64,000 bases of DNA from an uncultured Gemmiger sp. (GCA_949295035.1 CASFJO010000055.1:1-64000), one strand, 5' to 3'; numbered from the stretch's first letter, positions 34,294 through 43,085 are shown. The notes: generated from the letters alone by a model not told the origin. Made by a program: numbers and translations.

Positions 34294-35172
34294 TTATTCA
34301 ATGTTCTGCACCTGTTCGCGGATCTTCTCGATCTCGGCTTTCATCTCCACCACCAGCCGGGTGATCTCCAGATCCTGGCACTTGGAACCGATGGTATTGG
34401 CCTCCCGGTTCAGTTCCTGGGTGAGAAAATCCAGCTTTCGGCCCACGGCCCCCGGCCCGGCCAGGATCTGCCGATACTGCTGGATGTGGCTGCGCAGCCG
34501 CACCGTCTCCTCGTCCACGGCGGTCTTGTCCGCAAAGATAGCCGCCTCGGTCAGGATGCGGGCTTCGTCGATGGAGCGGTCCTCCAGCAGGGGCTGCAAA
34601 CGGGCATACAGCCGCTGGGTATATGCCGCCACCCGGCCGGCGCTGTCCCGTTCCACCAGGCCCACGTCCTCTTCCAGAGTGTCCAGCCGGGACAGGATAT
34701 CCGCTTCCAGCTTGGCCCCTTCCGCCGTGCGCATGGTGAGAAAGCCGTCCAGCGCCATCCGGCAGACCGTTTCCACATCGGCGGCCAGCTGTTCCTCGTC
34801 CACCTGGGCATGGCGCACCGCCAGCACGTCGGGGAACCTGGCCAGCATGCCGGCGCTGACATCGTTGGCCACGCCGCAGCCCTCCGAGATCCGGCGCAGC
34901 GCCTCCAGGTAGCTGCGGGCCAGGGGCACATCCGCCTGGACCTCCACATCGCTGACGCCAATGGTCTGCAGCTGCAGGCTCAGCTCCACCTTGCCCCGGC
35001 TGATGGAGCCGGAAAGCAGCTTTTTCAGCCGGTCATCCAGATACAGACAGGCCCGGGGAAGCCGGGAGGAATACTCAAAATACCGCGAGTTGACGCTGCG
35101 GATCTCCACAGTCAGGTCCCGCCCGTTGAGAACCGCTTTGCCCCGGCCGTAGCCGGTCATGCTCAGCGCCAT
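34294..35172 (-). CDS. yicC: YicC/YloC-family endoribonuclease
   Basis: 292-residue member of the YicC family, whose E. coli member has been reported to cleave RNA. Typical opening MALSMTGYGRGKAV and the near-N-terminal EIRSVNSRYFE; the C-terminal DUF1732 part includes KLDFLTQELNREANTIGSK. The ATG follows AAGGCGG. First gene of the long conserved cluster that runs to spoVM. Confidence 0.93.
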   Translation of the reverse strand: MALSMTGYGRGKAVLNGRDLTVEIRSVNSRYFEYSSRLPRACLYLDDRLKKLLSGSISRGKVELSLQLQTIGVSDVEVQADVPLARSYLEALRRISEGCGVANDVSAGMLARFPDVLAVRHAQVDEEQLAADVETVCRMALDGFLTMRTAEGAKLEADILSRLDTLEEDVGLVERDSAGRVAAYTQRLYARLQPLLEDRSIDEARILTEAAIFADKTAVDEETVRLRSHIQQYRQILAGPGAVGRKLDFLTQELNREANTIGSKCQDLEITRLVVEMKAEIEKIREQVQNIE

Positions 35173-35254
35173 AGCACACCGCCTTTCTTTTGGGTCGTTT
35201 TACGCAGTATATCGCTCTGGGGCGCAAATCCCCCGCCTGGATATACTCAGAGAT

Positions 35255-35283
35255 ATTTTACTCTTTTTGCTCCGTTTTTGCAA
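35255..35283 (-). promoter_or_regulatory. Promoter of the yicC-remA-gmk cluster
   Basis: Minus-strand TTGCAA (35283-35278), 17 bp, TAAAAT (35260-35255). It lies at the very end of the MATE gene, about 83 bases before yicC. Weaker TATA-like boxes closer to yicC lack a matching -35. Confidence 0.6.
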
Positions 35284-36649
35284 GGCGGGCCGGATCGGGG
35301 GCCGGCGGATCGCCCAGGTCCCGAAACAGCCTGCGCAGCACGACGGCGGCAGCCACGCACAGGATGATCTCAGCCGTTGTCTGCGCATAGGCCAGGCCGT
35401 AGAGCGGCCAGAGCCGGTTCAGAAGGACCAATGCGGGGATCTCCATGACCACCTTGCGCAGAATGGCGAACAGAAGCGACCGGCTGCCCATGCCGCAGGC
35501 CTGAAACACGCCCACCGCCAGAAAATCCACCCCGAGAAACGGCAGGCACAGGCACATGCCGTGCAGAAAGCGCGAACCATAGGCCACGATGTCCGGGTCT
35601 TTCATGAACAGGCGCACCAGCTGCTCGCTGCAGGTCCAGTCGAACAGGCAAAGCGCGGTCAAAAACGCCAGCGCCACCTGCAGGGCAAACAGGATACAGC
35701 GCTTCATCCGGCGATGGTCACCGGAGGCATAGTTGTAACTGACCAGCGGCATCAGGCCCTGGGACAGCCCCAGCGCCACATAGAACGGCACCTGGTTGAT
35801 CTTCTGGGCGATACCCATGGCGGCCACCGCGTCGGACCCGTAAGCGGAGGTGAAGTTGTTCAGCACGGTCATGCCGGTCACGTTCAGCAGGTTCTGCACC
35901 GCGGCGGGTACGCCTACCGCGCAGACCCCCAGCACCACCGCCCGGCCCGGCATCGCCGGCCGCAGACTGATGGAACTGCGGCCCCGGCGCACCGCCAGCA
36001 GAACGAGAAAATACCCGCAGGCCGCGCAGTTGGACAGAAAGGTCGCCAGGCCTGCCCCGGCAGCCCCCATGTTCAGGCCCCAGGGCAGGATGAACAGCGG
36101 GTCCAGAAGAATGTTCAGAAAACAGCCGCTCATGGTACCGATGCCCGCGTGAAGAGCCGCGCCCTCACTGCGGACCATATAGGCCAGCACCACGTTCAGG
36201 ATCGCGGGCACCGCGCCGCAGCTGGTGGTCCAGAACAGGTAGGCGGAGGTGGCGGCGGCGTTTTCCGCCGTTGCGCCCAGCACCGCCAGCGCCGGACCGG
36301 AAAAGGCGGTAAAGCCCAGTGAAAGCAGCACGCCGCAGAGCAGTGCGCACCAAAAGCCGAACGAGGAACTGCGTCGCACCGTTTCCCGATCGCCCCGGCC
36401 CAGCGCCCGGCTCATCATGCTGGAGGAGCCCACGCCGAAGAGATTGTTGATCGCGTTAAAGGCCAGGAGCACCGGCGCGGCCAGGGTAACGGCCGCATTT
36501 TGAACGGGATCGTTGAGCATGCCCACAAAATAGGTATCGGCCAGGTTGTACAATATCATGACCAGCGAACTGGCAATGGTCGGGGCCGCCATGGTCATCA
36601 CCGCCCGCGGCACGGGGGCCTGTTCAAACAGATAGGTACGGTCCTGCAT
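35258..36649 (-). CDS. MATE-family efflux transporter
   Basis: 463-residue, twelve-helix cation- or proton-driven exporter. Characteristic segments are LYNLADTYFVGML near the N-terminus, GVGSSSMMSRALGRGD, and SYNYASGDHRRMKR at the start of the second half. Substrate unknown; the VmrA/DinF-like branch commonly exports drugs or small metabolites. The frame stays open upstream, but the ATG at 36649 has GAAGGAAATT ahead and begins the homology (MQDRTYLFEQAPV). It has its own promoter and an upstream hairpin. Confidence 0.9.
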   Translation of the reverse strand: MQDRTYLFEQAPVPRAVMTMAAPTIASSLVMILYNLADTYFVGMLNDPVQNAAVTLAAPVLLAFNAINNLFGVGSSSMMSRALGRGDRETVRRSSSFGFWCALLCGVLLSLGFTAFSGPALAVLGATAENAAATSAYLFWTTSCGAVPAILNVVLAYMVRSEGAALHAGIGTMSGCFLNILLDPLFILPWGLNMGAAGAGLATFLSNCAACGYFLVLLAVRRGRSSISLRPAMPGRAVVLGVCAVGVPAAVQNLLNVTGMTVLNNFTSAYGSDAVAAMGIAQKINQVPFYVALGLSQGLMPLVSYNYASGDHRRMKRCILFALQVALAFLTALCLFDWTCSEQLVRLFMKDPDIVAYGSRFLHGMCLCLPFLGVDFLAVGVFQACGMGSRSLLFAILRKVVMEIPALVLLNRLWPLYGLAYAQTTAEIILCVAAAVVLRRLFRDLGDPPAPDPARLAKTEQKE

Positions 36650-36692
36650 GGGCAATTTCCTTCTTTCCAGATATGCGCGGATGGCGCGTAAG

Positions 36693-36777
36693 GAAAGAGC
36701 GCCCCAGGGGCGCGGGGCGCTCTTTGCGAAATCCTGCAATTTTTTACTATGATAACACAGGGCCCGCGTCTTTTCAA
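36693..36777 (-). promoter_or_regulatory. Promoter and leader hairpin of the MATE gene
   Basis: Minus-strand TTGAAA (36777-36772), 17 bp, TATCAT (36754-36749). About 20 bases into the transcript, AAAGAGCGCCCC pairs with GGGGCGCTCTTT (36724-36693), followed by CCTTAC. The hairpin resembles a terminator whose T-run is inside the stem, so read-through control is conceivable. Confidence 0.55.
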
Positions 36778-36802
36778 CCGAAGCGGGGCGCGCCGTCACA
36801 GA

Positions 36803-36844
36803 AACGCGGCCGCCGGCGGGGCATACATCCCGCCGGCGGCCGCA
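36803..36844 (-). terminator. Terminator of the hypB-hypA operon
   Basis: Perfect 15-bp stem GCGGCCGCCGGCGGG/CCCGCCGGCGGCCGC, followed on the minus strand by GTTTCTG. It lies 40 bases after the membrane-protein gene. Confidence 0.75.
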
Positions 36845-36883
36845 TTCACAGCGCTTATCCTTTAAGAGGGAGCGTTTCTCCTG

Positions 36884-37726
36884 TTACAGGAAAAGGGGCG
36901 AAGGCTCAAACCGGATGCCTCCGTTCTGCGCCATAAGGACCAGGCAGATAGCGATCAGCGCCAGGTTGATAAGCATGCAGACGATCTGCACCGGCTTTCT
37001 CCTGGTCCATTTCACGAACCGGTCGAACCGCTCGTTGTAGAACTCCCGCTCGAACCACTCCTTGGCGCCGATCTGCATCCAGCCGCCGACGGACAGAGAG
37101 TTGGCCCGCAGCAGCAGCCACATGCCGATGCCGCCGTATACCCCCAGGCCCAACGTGCACAGGCATCCCAGCAGCGGCGCGCTCAAAAAGCCCACGTGCA
37201 TCAGCGCTACCGAGGAGGAGAACTCGTCGGTGACAAAGATCCAATTCCATATCGTGTAAGCGATGGCGTAGAGCAGGGTGATGACAGGCAGAGCGCCCTG
37301 AGCCAGGTAGTAGTCGCCAAAGGGGGCGTCAAACTGCCACAGGCCCCGCAGTGAGATCACACCCAGCGCCACCGCGAAGCCGGATACCGCGTTCCAGTAG
37401 CACTTATGGCGCAGCAGGTCGGTGAAGGTGGCCTCCAGAATGTTGACGATGAGCATGAGCATGATCACGTCCACATACACCTGGGGGTTGAACAGCCGCA
37501 GTGCCGCGACCACAATGAGGATCCGCATCACCAGAAGGGTGGTAAGTTTGAGCCGCTCAAAAAATACCGGTTTTGAAAACAGCAGCACCAGGATGGAGGG
37601 GATCACGATCAGGGGCACATTGCCTTGCACCGGGTAAAACCCGGCCAGGATCGCCATGCCGGTGATGGCGGCCGTAAACATGATCCACTTGATCCAAATT
37701 TCCGCTTTGCGTTTTTTCGTTTCCAT
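36884..37726 (-). CDS. Polytopic membrane protein of unknown function
   Basis: 280 residues with about seven or eight hydrophobic helices and short loops; charged N-terminus (METKKRKAEIWIK) and a cytoplasmic-looking segment REFYNERFDRFVKWTRRKP before the last helix. I do not recognise the family. It is the last gene of the hypB operon, 18 bp after hypA, with AAGGAGG before the ATG. A role in nickel or electron transfer is suggested only by the neighbours; no metal-binding His/Cys cluster is visible in the helices. Confidence 0.65.
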   Translation of the reverse strand: METKKRKAEIWIKWIMFTAAITGMAILAGFYPVQGNVPLIVIPSILVLLFSKPVFFERLKLTTLLVMRILIVVAALRLFNPQVYVDVIMLMLIVNILEATFTDLLRHKCYWNAVSGFAVALGVISLRGLWQFDAPFGDYYLAQGALPVITLLYAIAYTIWNWIFVTDEFSSSVALMHVGFLSAPLLGCLCTLGLGVYGGIGMWLLLRANSLSVGGWMQIGAKEWFEREFYNERFDRFVKWTRRKPVQIVCMLINLALIAICLVLMAQNGGIRFEPSPLFL

Positions 37727-37744
37727 GACAGCCTCCTTGCTTTG

Positions 37745-38086
37745 TCAACAGCCTTCGATTTCCTTGATCACAAGCTCCCGTCCGCTCAGCGCAGTCAGCG
37801 CCCGGGAGCCGCACGCCGGGCATTGCAGGTCACAGGCCACGGCGTTGAACTCCTCGCCGCACTGGTTGCAGCGGGCGATGCCGGGCACGATCTCCAGCTC
37901 CAGCCGGGTATCCTGCAAAAAGGTCTTGTACACCGCCGCCGGGTAGCAGCTTTCCAGATAGGAAGGTACCGCGCCGGACAACTCCCCTACCTGCAGCACG
38001 ATCTTTTCAATGCGCTGTAGCTTCTCTTCCCGGGCGACCACTTCGATGGTTTTGACCATCGCGCTCAATATCCCCAATTCATGCAT
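37745..38086 (-). CDS. hypA: Nickel incorporation protein HypA
   Basis: Nickel metallochaperone that delivers Ni(II) together with HypB. MHELGI at the N-terminus provides the nickel ligands, and zinc cysteines CNQC and CPAC lie near residues 75 and 90. The 113-residue length is normal. It starts two bases after the flavoprotein stop. No hypC, hypD, hypE, hypF or hydrogenase gene is present in the window, so the client enzyme is unknown. Confidence 0.93.
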   Translation of the reverse strand: MHELGILSAMVKTIEVVAREEKLQRIEKIVLQVGELSGAVPSYLESCYPAAVYKTFLQDTRLELEIVPGIARCNQCGEEFNAVACDLQCPACGSRALTALSGRELVIKEIEGC

Positions 38087-38088
38087 GG

Positions 38089-40761
38089 TCAGTCTTCCTT
38101 CTTTGTGATAGCATGGGCCGCGATCCGCCCGGTGCGCTTGACCGCGTACTTGGCCACGGCAATGGGCAGTTTTTCAAACACCGGGGCAAAGGCGTCCCGG
38201 GTGCGCACCAGCGAGATGGCGTCAAACTTGCATTTGGTGGTGCACTGGCCGCAGCCCACACACATGTACTCGTCCACTACCACCGCGCCGCATCCCAGAC
38301 AGCGCCGGGTCTCCTTTTTCATCTGCTCCTCGGTGAAGGTCAGGCGGGTATCGGCAAAGCCCCGTTTGTCGGCCCGGGTATGGCCGGCCCGCTGCCGGGG
38401 CGTGGTGTCGAAGCCTTCCACCACCAGATTGTCCTTGTCCAGGCTGTGGTACTCCCGCCGGTCGCGGCCGTAGGTCAGGCTTTGGCCGGGCTGCACGAAC
38501 CGGTGCAGCGAGATGGCCGCCTGTTTGCCTGCCGCGATGGCGTCGATGGCGAATTTCGGGCCGGTGAAGGCGTCGCCGCCCACAAAGATGTCCGGCTCGT
38601 CGGTCTGGTAGGTAAAGCCGTCCGCGATGGCGGTGCCGCCCGGGTTCAGCCGTACCCGGGTGTCCTTCAGCAGGCCGCCCCAGTCGATGCTCTGGCCCAC
38701 GCTCAGCAGCACATGATCCGCCGGAACGGTGATGGTATCGCTCTCATCAAACACCGGCGCGAACCGGCGGTTTTCAGCGAATACGCGGGTGCAGCGGCGG
38801 AACACCACCCCGGTGACCCGGCCGTTCTCGGTGAGGATCTCCCGGGGGCCCCAGCCGTTCTGAAGGTCGATGGCCTCATCCAGCGCCTCCTGGATCTCCT
38901 CGTCCAGCGCGGGCATCTCGTCCCGGCTCTCCAGACAAAACATCTGTACCTGGCCGTCGCCGGTTCGCACGGCGCTGCGGGCCACGTCGATGGCCACGTT
39001 GCCGCCGCCAATCACCACCACCCTGCCATGCAGCGCGGGGGCGTCTCCCAGGTTGATGCGGCGCAAAAAATCCACGCCGGCCACCACGTTCTCCACGTCC
39101 TCGCCGGGGATGTTCAGTTTGCGGCCGGCCTGGGCGCCGACGGCCAGATAGAAGCCGGCAAAGCCCTGCCCGCGCAGCTGCGGGATGGTCACATCCCGGC
39201 CGACCTCCACGCCGCAGCGGAACTCCACCCCCATCCGGCGCAGCACCTCGATCTCAGCATCCACCACCTGTTTTTCCAACCGGAAGGCCGGGATCCCCAG
39301 GGTGAGCATACCGCCCGGAATGGGTTGCTTTTCAAAAACGGTGACCTTGTAGCCGTCGATGGCCAGATAATAGGCGCAGGACAGGCCCGCCGGGCCGGCC
39401 CCGATCACCGCGATAGGTTTGCCGTAGTCGTGGCGTTTTTTCGGGATGAACCGGGTCGCCTCGTTCATGTCCTGGTCGGCGATGAACCGCTTGATCTCGT
39501 CGATGGCGATGGGTTCGTCGATCTCGCCCCGGGTGCAGGCGGACTCGCAGCCGTGAGGACAGATGCGCCCGCAGACCGCCGGAAGAGGGTTCTCCTTTTT
39601 GATGAGTTCCAGCGCTTCGGTGTACCGGCCCTGGGCCGCCAGCTTGATATAGCCCTGTACCGCGATGTGGGCCGGGCAGGCGGTCTTGCAGGGGGCGGTG
39701 CCGCCCTCGGTCACATCCTTGCGGTTTTCCCGGTAATCCGGATTCCAGTTCTTTTCGCTCCACACATGGTCCCGCACCTTATCGTACCGGGGCGGTTCCA
39801 CCGGGGTCCTGGCGCAGAGCTTCTGCCCCAGCCGCAGCGCGTTGGTGGGGCAATTCTCCACGCACTGGCCGCAGGCCACGCAGTTGTCCTTGTTGACGGT
39901 GGCGGTGTAGTTGGAGCGGATGGCGTCCGGCGTGTTGAACAGGGTGGCCACCCGCATGGCGAAGCAGGAACAGGCGCAGCAGTTGCAGATGGCGGCGGAC
40001 TCGCCCAGCCCCTCGATGTTGGGGATCTGGTGCATCAGGCCGTTCTCCTCCGCACGCCTGAGGATCTCCAGCGCCTCCTCCCGGGTGATCTGCCGGGCCC
40101 GGCCGGTGCGGATGTAGTACTCCGCGCCGGTGCCCATCTGGATGCACATATCGGTCTCCAGATGGCCGCAGCCCTGCCCCAGCACCCGACGGGACCGGCG
40201 GCAGGAGCAGTCCGACACCGAGAAGGTATCGTACTTTTCCAGATAATAGGATAGCTTTTCGTACGGCACGCTCTGGCTGTCGCCCTGGATGGCGGTCTCG
40301 ATGGGGATGACCCGCATCATGCCCGCGCCCATGGGCAGGTTGGGAGCGATGTGGGCGATGCGCAGCCGGGTGTACTCCTCGAACGCCTTGCCGATCTGGG
40401 GATGCTTTTCCAGCTGTTCTTTGTTATTGACCATCATCTCCAGGATGCCCGGCGCAAAGATCTGCACCAGAAAGACCTCCTGGCCCTGCTCGTTGTGGTA
40501 GACCTTGCACACGCCGATCTGCGCCAGTTCCATCAGGATGCGGTGGGCCTGCTCCACCGGAAGGCCGCACTTTTTGGCGACGTACTCGGCGGTTCGCTCT
40601 TTGCGCAGGCCCAAGGTCAGGGCCACGTCCGCCTGTTCATCCGACACCACGCAATCCAGCGAATAGTATTCGGGGGCGTTCTCGTCGATGGTGTTGACCA
40701 TGCCGGTCAATCCACCCACCATTTTTGCCAGTTTCACGATCTTCGGCCGTAAGGCTGCCAT
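38089..40761 (-). CDS. Multi-cluster Fe-S flavoprotein, NAD(P)-binding oxidoreductase
   Basis: 890-residue cytoplasmic protein with three parts. The N-terminal ~310 residues combine a winged-helix-like region with cysteine-rich motifs: Cys185, 187, 198 and 206, the ICNCCACSC run at 258-266, and a ferredoxin motif CVACGQCVENCP (294-305). The middle is a glutamate-synthase-small-subunit-like module with two dinucleotide folds (IGAGPAGLSCAYYL for FAD, VVIGGGNVAIDVARS for NAD(P)H). The C-terminus adds CLGCG and CVGCGQCTTKC clusters. It probably moves electrons between NAD(P)H and ferredoxin or a partner. It lies between hypB and hypA; its substrate is unknown. Confidence 0.85.
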   Translation of the reverse strand: MAALRPKIVKLAKMVGGLTGMVNTIDENAPEYYSLDCVVSDEQADVALTLGLRKERTAEYVAKKCGLPVEQAHRILMELAQIGVCKVYHNEQGQEVFLVQIFAPGILEMMVNNKEQLEKHPQIGKAFEEYTRLRIAHIAPNLPMGAGMMRVIPIETAIQGDSQSVPYEKLSYYLEKYDTFSVSDCSCRRSRRVLGQGCGHLETDMCIQMGTGAEYYIRTGRARQITREEALEILRRAEENGLMHQIPNIEGLGESAAICNCCACSCFAMRVATLFNTPDAIRSNYTATVNKDNCVACGQCVENCPTNALRLGQKLCARTPVEPPRYDKVRDHVWSEKNWNPDYRENRKDVTEGGTAPCKTACPAHIAVQGYIKLAAQGRYTEALELIKKENPLPAVCGRICPHGCESACTRGEIDEPIAIDEIKRFIADQDMNEATRFIPKKRHDYGKPIAVIGAGPAGLSCAYYLAIDGYKVTVFEKQPIPGGMLTLGIPAFRLEKQVVDAEIEVLRRMGVEFRCGVEVGRDVTIPQLRGQGFAGFYLAVGAQAGRKLNIPGEDVENVVAGVDFLRRINLGDAPALHGRVVVIGGGNVAIDVARSAVRTGDGQVQMFCLESRDEMPALDEEIQEALDEAIDLQNGWGPREILTENGRVTGVVFRRCTRVFAENRRFAPVFDESDTITVPADHVLLSVGQSIDWGGLLKDTRVRLNPGGTAIADGFTYQTDEPDIFVGGDAFTGPKFAIDAIAAGKQAAISLHRFVQPGQSLTYGRDRREYHSLDKDNLVVEGFDTTPRQRAGHTRADKRGFADTRLTFTEEQMKKETRRCLGCGAVVVDEYMCVGCGQCTTKCKFDAISLVRTRDAFAPVFEKLPIAVAKYAVKRTGRIAAHAITKKED

Positions 40762-40792
40762 GCGATTTCCTCCTGTAAGTTCGGTTCTGTGG

Positions 40793-41470
40793 TTATTGAT
40801 CGTCCTGCTGCCAGGCGCGGACCTGCTGTTCCAGCCAGTCGGCCCATGCGTCTATCCCCTCCCCGGTGCGGGCGCAGATCGGGATAACGCGGGCGTTCGG
40901 GTTGCGCATACGCACGTACTCCCGGCACTTGTCCATGTCGAAGTCAAAGTAGGGCAGCACATCCACCTTGTTGATGAGCACCACGTCGCAGATGGAGAAC
41001 ATCAGCGGGTACTTCAGCGGCTTGTCGTGACCTTCCGGCACCGACAGGATCATGGCGTTCTTGACGGCGCCGGTATCGAACTCCGCCGGGCAGACCAGAT
41101 TGCCCACGTTTTCCAGCACCACCAGGTCCAGTTCATCGGTGCCGATACCCCACAGGCCCTGGCGGGTCATGTCCGCGTCCAGGTGGCACATGCCTCCGGT
41201 GTGCAGCTGAATGGCGCGCACACCCAGCCGGGCGATGGCGCGGGCATCCACGTCCGAGTCGATGTCTGCTTCCATCACCCCGATGCGCAGCCGGTCTTTC
41301 AGCTTTTCAATCGTCCGGCTCAGGGTGGTGGTCTTGCCAGACCCGGGGCTGGACATCAAATTCAGCAGAAAGACCTTTTTCTGCTTCAGTTCCTGCCGCA
41401 CCTTATCCGCATCCCGGTCGTTGTCCGCAAAAACGCTCTGCTTGATCTCCAGGATCCGCACATTGTCCAT
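40793..41470 (-). CDS. hypB: Nickel incorporation GTPase HypB
   Basis: GTPase that drives nickel transfer with HypA. The 225 residues carry SSPGSGKTTT (P-loop), ADIDSDVDA, VENVGNLVCP with the inter-subunit metal-site cysteine, and the specificity motif NKVD. The N-terminal His-rich nickel store of some HypB proteins is missing. The ATG at 41470 follows AGGAGG. First gene of the operon hypB-flavoprotein-hypA-membrane protein, 31 bp from the next gene. Confidence 0.94.
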   Translation of the reverse strand: MDNVRILEIKQSVFADNDRDADKVRQELKQKKVFLLNLMSSPGSGKTTTLSRTIEKLKDRLRIGVMEADIDSDVDARAIARLGVRAIQLHTGGMCHLDADMTRQGLWGIGTDELDLVVLENVGNLVCPAEFDTGAVKNAMILSVPEGHDKPLKYPLMFSICDVVLINKVDVLPYFDFDMDKCREYVRMRNPNARVIPICARTGEGIDAWADWLEQQVRAWQQDDQ

Positions 41471-41496
41471 TCCATCTGCCTCCTGTTTCATCAAAC

Positions 41497-41507
41497 TGGT
41501 TGAACCA
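41497..41507. promoter_or_regulatory. Candidate GntR/FadR-type operator TGGTTGAACCA
   Basis: A perfect TGGT-N3-ACCA palindrome, the half-site pattern known for FadR-type GntR regulators. It lies about 15 bases downstream of the expected hypB transcription start and about 260 bases from the divergent GntR gene. A second, overlapping palindrome AACCAAATTGGTT follows. Confidence 0.55.
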
Positions 41508-41526
41508 AATTGGTTATTTTTTTAAC

Positions 41527-41556
41527 ATCATAGCATCTCATAGAACACTTCGTCAA
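41527..41556 (-). promoter_or_regulatory. Promoter of the hypB operon
   Basis: Minus-strand TTGACG (41556-41551), 18 bp, TATGAT (41532-41527), immediately upstream of the TGGTTGAACCA palindrome. Confidence 0.65.
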
Positions 41557-41682
41557 TAAAACCTTTTAATTTCTAAAATATTTAGCTGTTATGCACCAAA
41601 AACATAGCGAAAAGCAGTCATTTTGCCATGCTTATCTGGTATGGCCAATTTTGCATCCCCACTGTGGGAACTGACGTTCCTC

Positions 41683-41711
41683 TTGTGTGCCGACGCGGCT
41701 TTTGCTATACT
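41683..41711 (+). promoter_or_regulatory. Promoter of the GntR gene
   Basis: TTGTGT at 41683, 17 bp, and TATACT at 41706 with extended -10 TG (TGCTATACT). About 50 bases upstream of the regulator start. Confidence 0.7.
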
Positions 41712-41759
41712 AAATCCAAACAAAATTTTGACAAAAAGTTGGACTGTGAGGTGTGCGCT

Positions 41760-42464
41760 TTGGATTTTCAGACGATCCGTCCGCCCACATTGAAAGAGTT
41801 GTTCATGGAACAGCTGCTGGACATGATCCTGCGCGGAGATCTGAAGATCGGCGACCGGCTGCCTCCGGAACGCCAACTGGCGGAAAAGACCCGGGTGAGC
41901 CGTTCGGTGGTGAACAGCGGCATTGCGGAACTGGAGGGCTGCGGATTCCTGACGGTCAAACCCCGCAGCGGCACCTATGTAGCCGACTACCGGCGAAACG
42001 GCAATCTGGACACCTTGATGCTGGTGCTGAAATACCGCGGCGGCCGGATGCGCCGGGACGAGATCCGCTCTATCCTGGAAGTGCGGTTTGCGTTGGAAGG
42101 GCTCGCGCTGCGGCAGGCCGTGCCCACCATTTCGGACAGGACGGTGGAAGCGCTGCGTCGTGAGCTGGAAGTGCTGCAAGCGCCCGCCGATATACCGCAA
42201 GCGGTGGAGGCGGCCTATAATTTTCAGCATGAACTGGCACTGGCTTCCGGAAACACCATCGTACCGCTGGTGTTTCAGTCTTTCCGGGACATCATCTACT
42301 CCATGTGGGAGCGGTTTTGCCATCTGTATGGCACCGAACCTTTGTATCAAAACAACTACCGGATGTGGCTGTACGTAAAGGAGCGGGACGCGGAAGGCGC
42401 GGTGGAATGGCTGCGGCAGACCATCGACGAGTGCATGAACGGCAGCATGCAGATCGACTACTGA
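41760..42464 (+). CDS. GntR-family regulator, FadR/FCD subfamily
   Basis: 234-residue transcription factor. Winged helix at about 10-75 (LFMEQLLDMILRGDLKIGDRLPPERQLAE, then SRSVVNSGIAELEGCG as the recognition helix), followed by an all-helical FCD ligand-binding domain with EVRFALEGLALRQA. Such regulators sense organic acids, often through a metal ion. The TTG start at 41760 has GAGGTG six bases upstream and begins the homology; the open frame before it crosses the promoter. Divergent from hypB with a matching operator between them, so it probably controls that operon. Confidence 0.88.
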   Translation: MDFQTIRPPTLKELFMEQLLDMILRGDLKIGDRLPPERQLAEKTRVSRSVVNSGIAELEGCGFLTVKPRSGTYVADYRRNGNLDTLMLVLKYRGGRMRRDEIRSILEVRFALEGLALRQAVPTISDRTVEALRRELEVLQAPADIPQAVEAAYNFQHELALASGNTIVPLVFQSFRDIIYSMWERFCHLYGTEPLYQNNYRMWLYVKERDAEGAVEWLRQTIDECMNGSMQIDY

Positions 42465-42523
42465 GCCGCCCTGTCAACACTCTGGAAAACCAGCGGCCCT
42501 TTACTAGGAAAGGAGATGTTCGT

Positions 42524-43048
42524 ATGTCGACTGCCAACCGGAATCTGCTTTTGCTGGGTCTCCCCTCTCTGCTTCTTTTGGCGGCCGGGACGGCACTGTT
42601 TTGCATGGCGGACACACTGCTGAGCGAATCGATCTCCCTGCTGGACCAAACACCGGCGGGTGAACTGGGCGATGTGGAAGGATACGCGCTGCTGTTCGGA
42701 ATGTTTGCGGCCGGATTTGGCAGCCTGGCCGCGCTCGCGCTTCAAATCGTCGCAGCCGCCGCCATGCTGTACAGCGGGCTGATTTTGCTGTTGACCATTT
42801 CCGCCCGCATCCTGTACCGAAACACCCCCGGCCGCATCCTTGCCTATCGCCTTGTGATGGGCACAGCTTTTGTTGTACTTGTGTTGCCGGCGCCGGGCCT
42901 GCTGCAGATGGGGCTGGAAACGGCGCAAAGCGGGATGATTCCCTGGTTCCCCCTGTTCGGTCTGGCTGTGATCGCCGCATTGACCCTGCTGGGCTGTCGC
43001 AACACCTATACCGATCGCATCCGGGATGCGGGTTTTTCCAAAAACTGA
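42524..43048 (+). CDS. Small membrane protein of unknown function
   Basis: 174 residues with about four hydrophobic segments (near 8-28, 55-95, 105-125 and 140-160) and little else. I recognise no family. The ATG is well supported by AAAGGAGATG. It follows the GntR gene by 59 bp with a terminator after it, so the two may share a transcript. Confidence 0.65.
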   Translation: MSTANRNLLLLGLPSLLLLAAGTALFCMADTLLSESISLLDQTPAGELGDVEGYALLFGMFAAGFGSLAALALQIVAAAAMLYSGLILLLTISARILYRNTPGRILAYRLVMGTAFVVLVLPAPGLLQMGLETAQSGMIPWFPLFGLAVIAALTLLGCRNTYTDRIRDAGFSKN

Positions 43049-43085
43049 TCTTTTTTCAACGCGGTCCGGCGCGTAGGAACAAACA

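Noticed and set aside
41521..41759. Extra protein-coding start for the GntR gene at 41628
   Set aside because: The sequence before 41760 contains the promoter and gives a non-homologous peptide.
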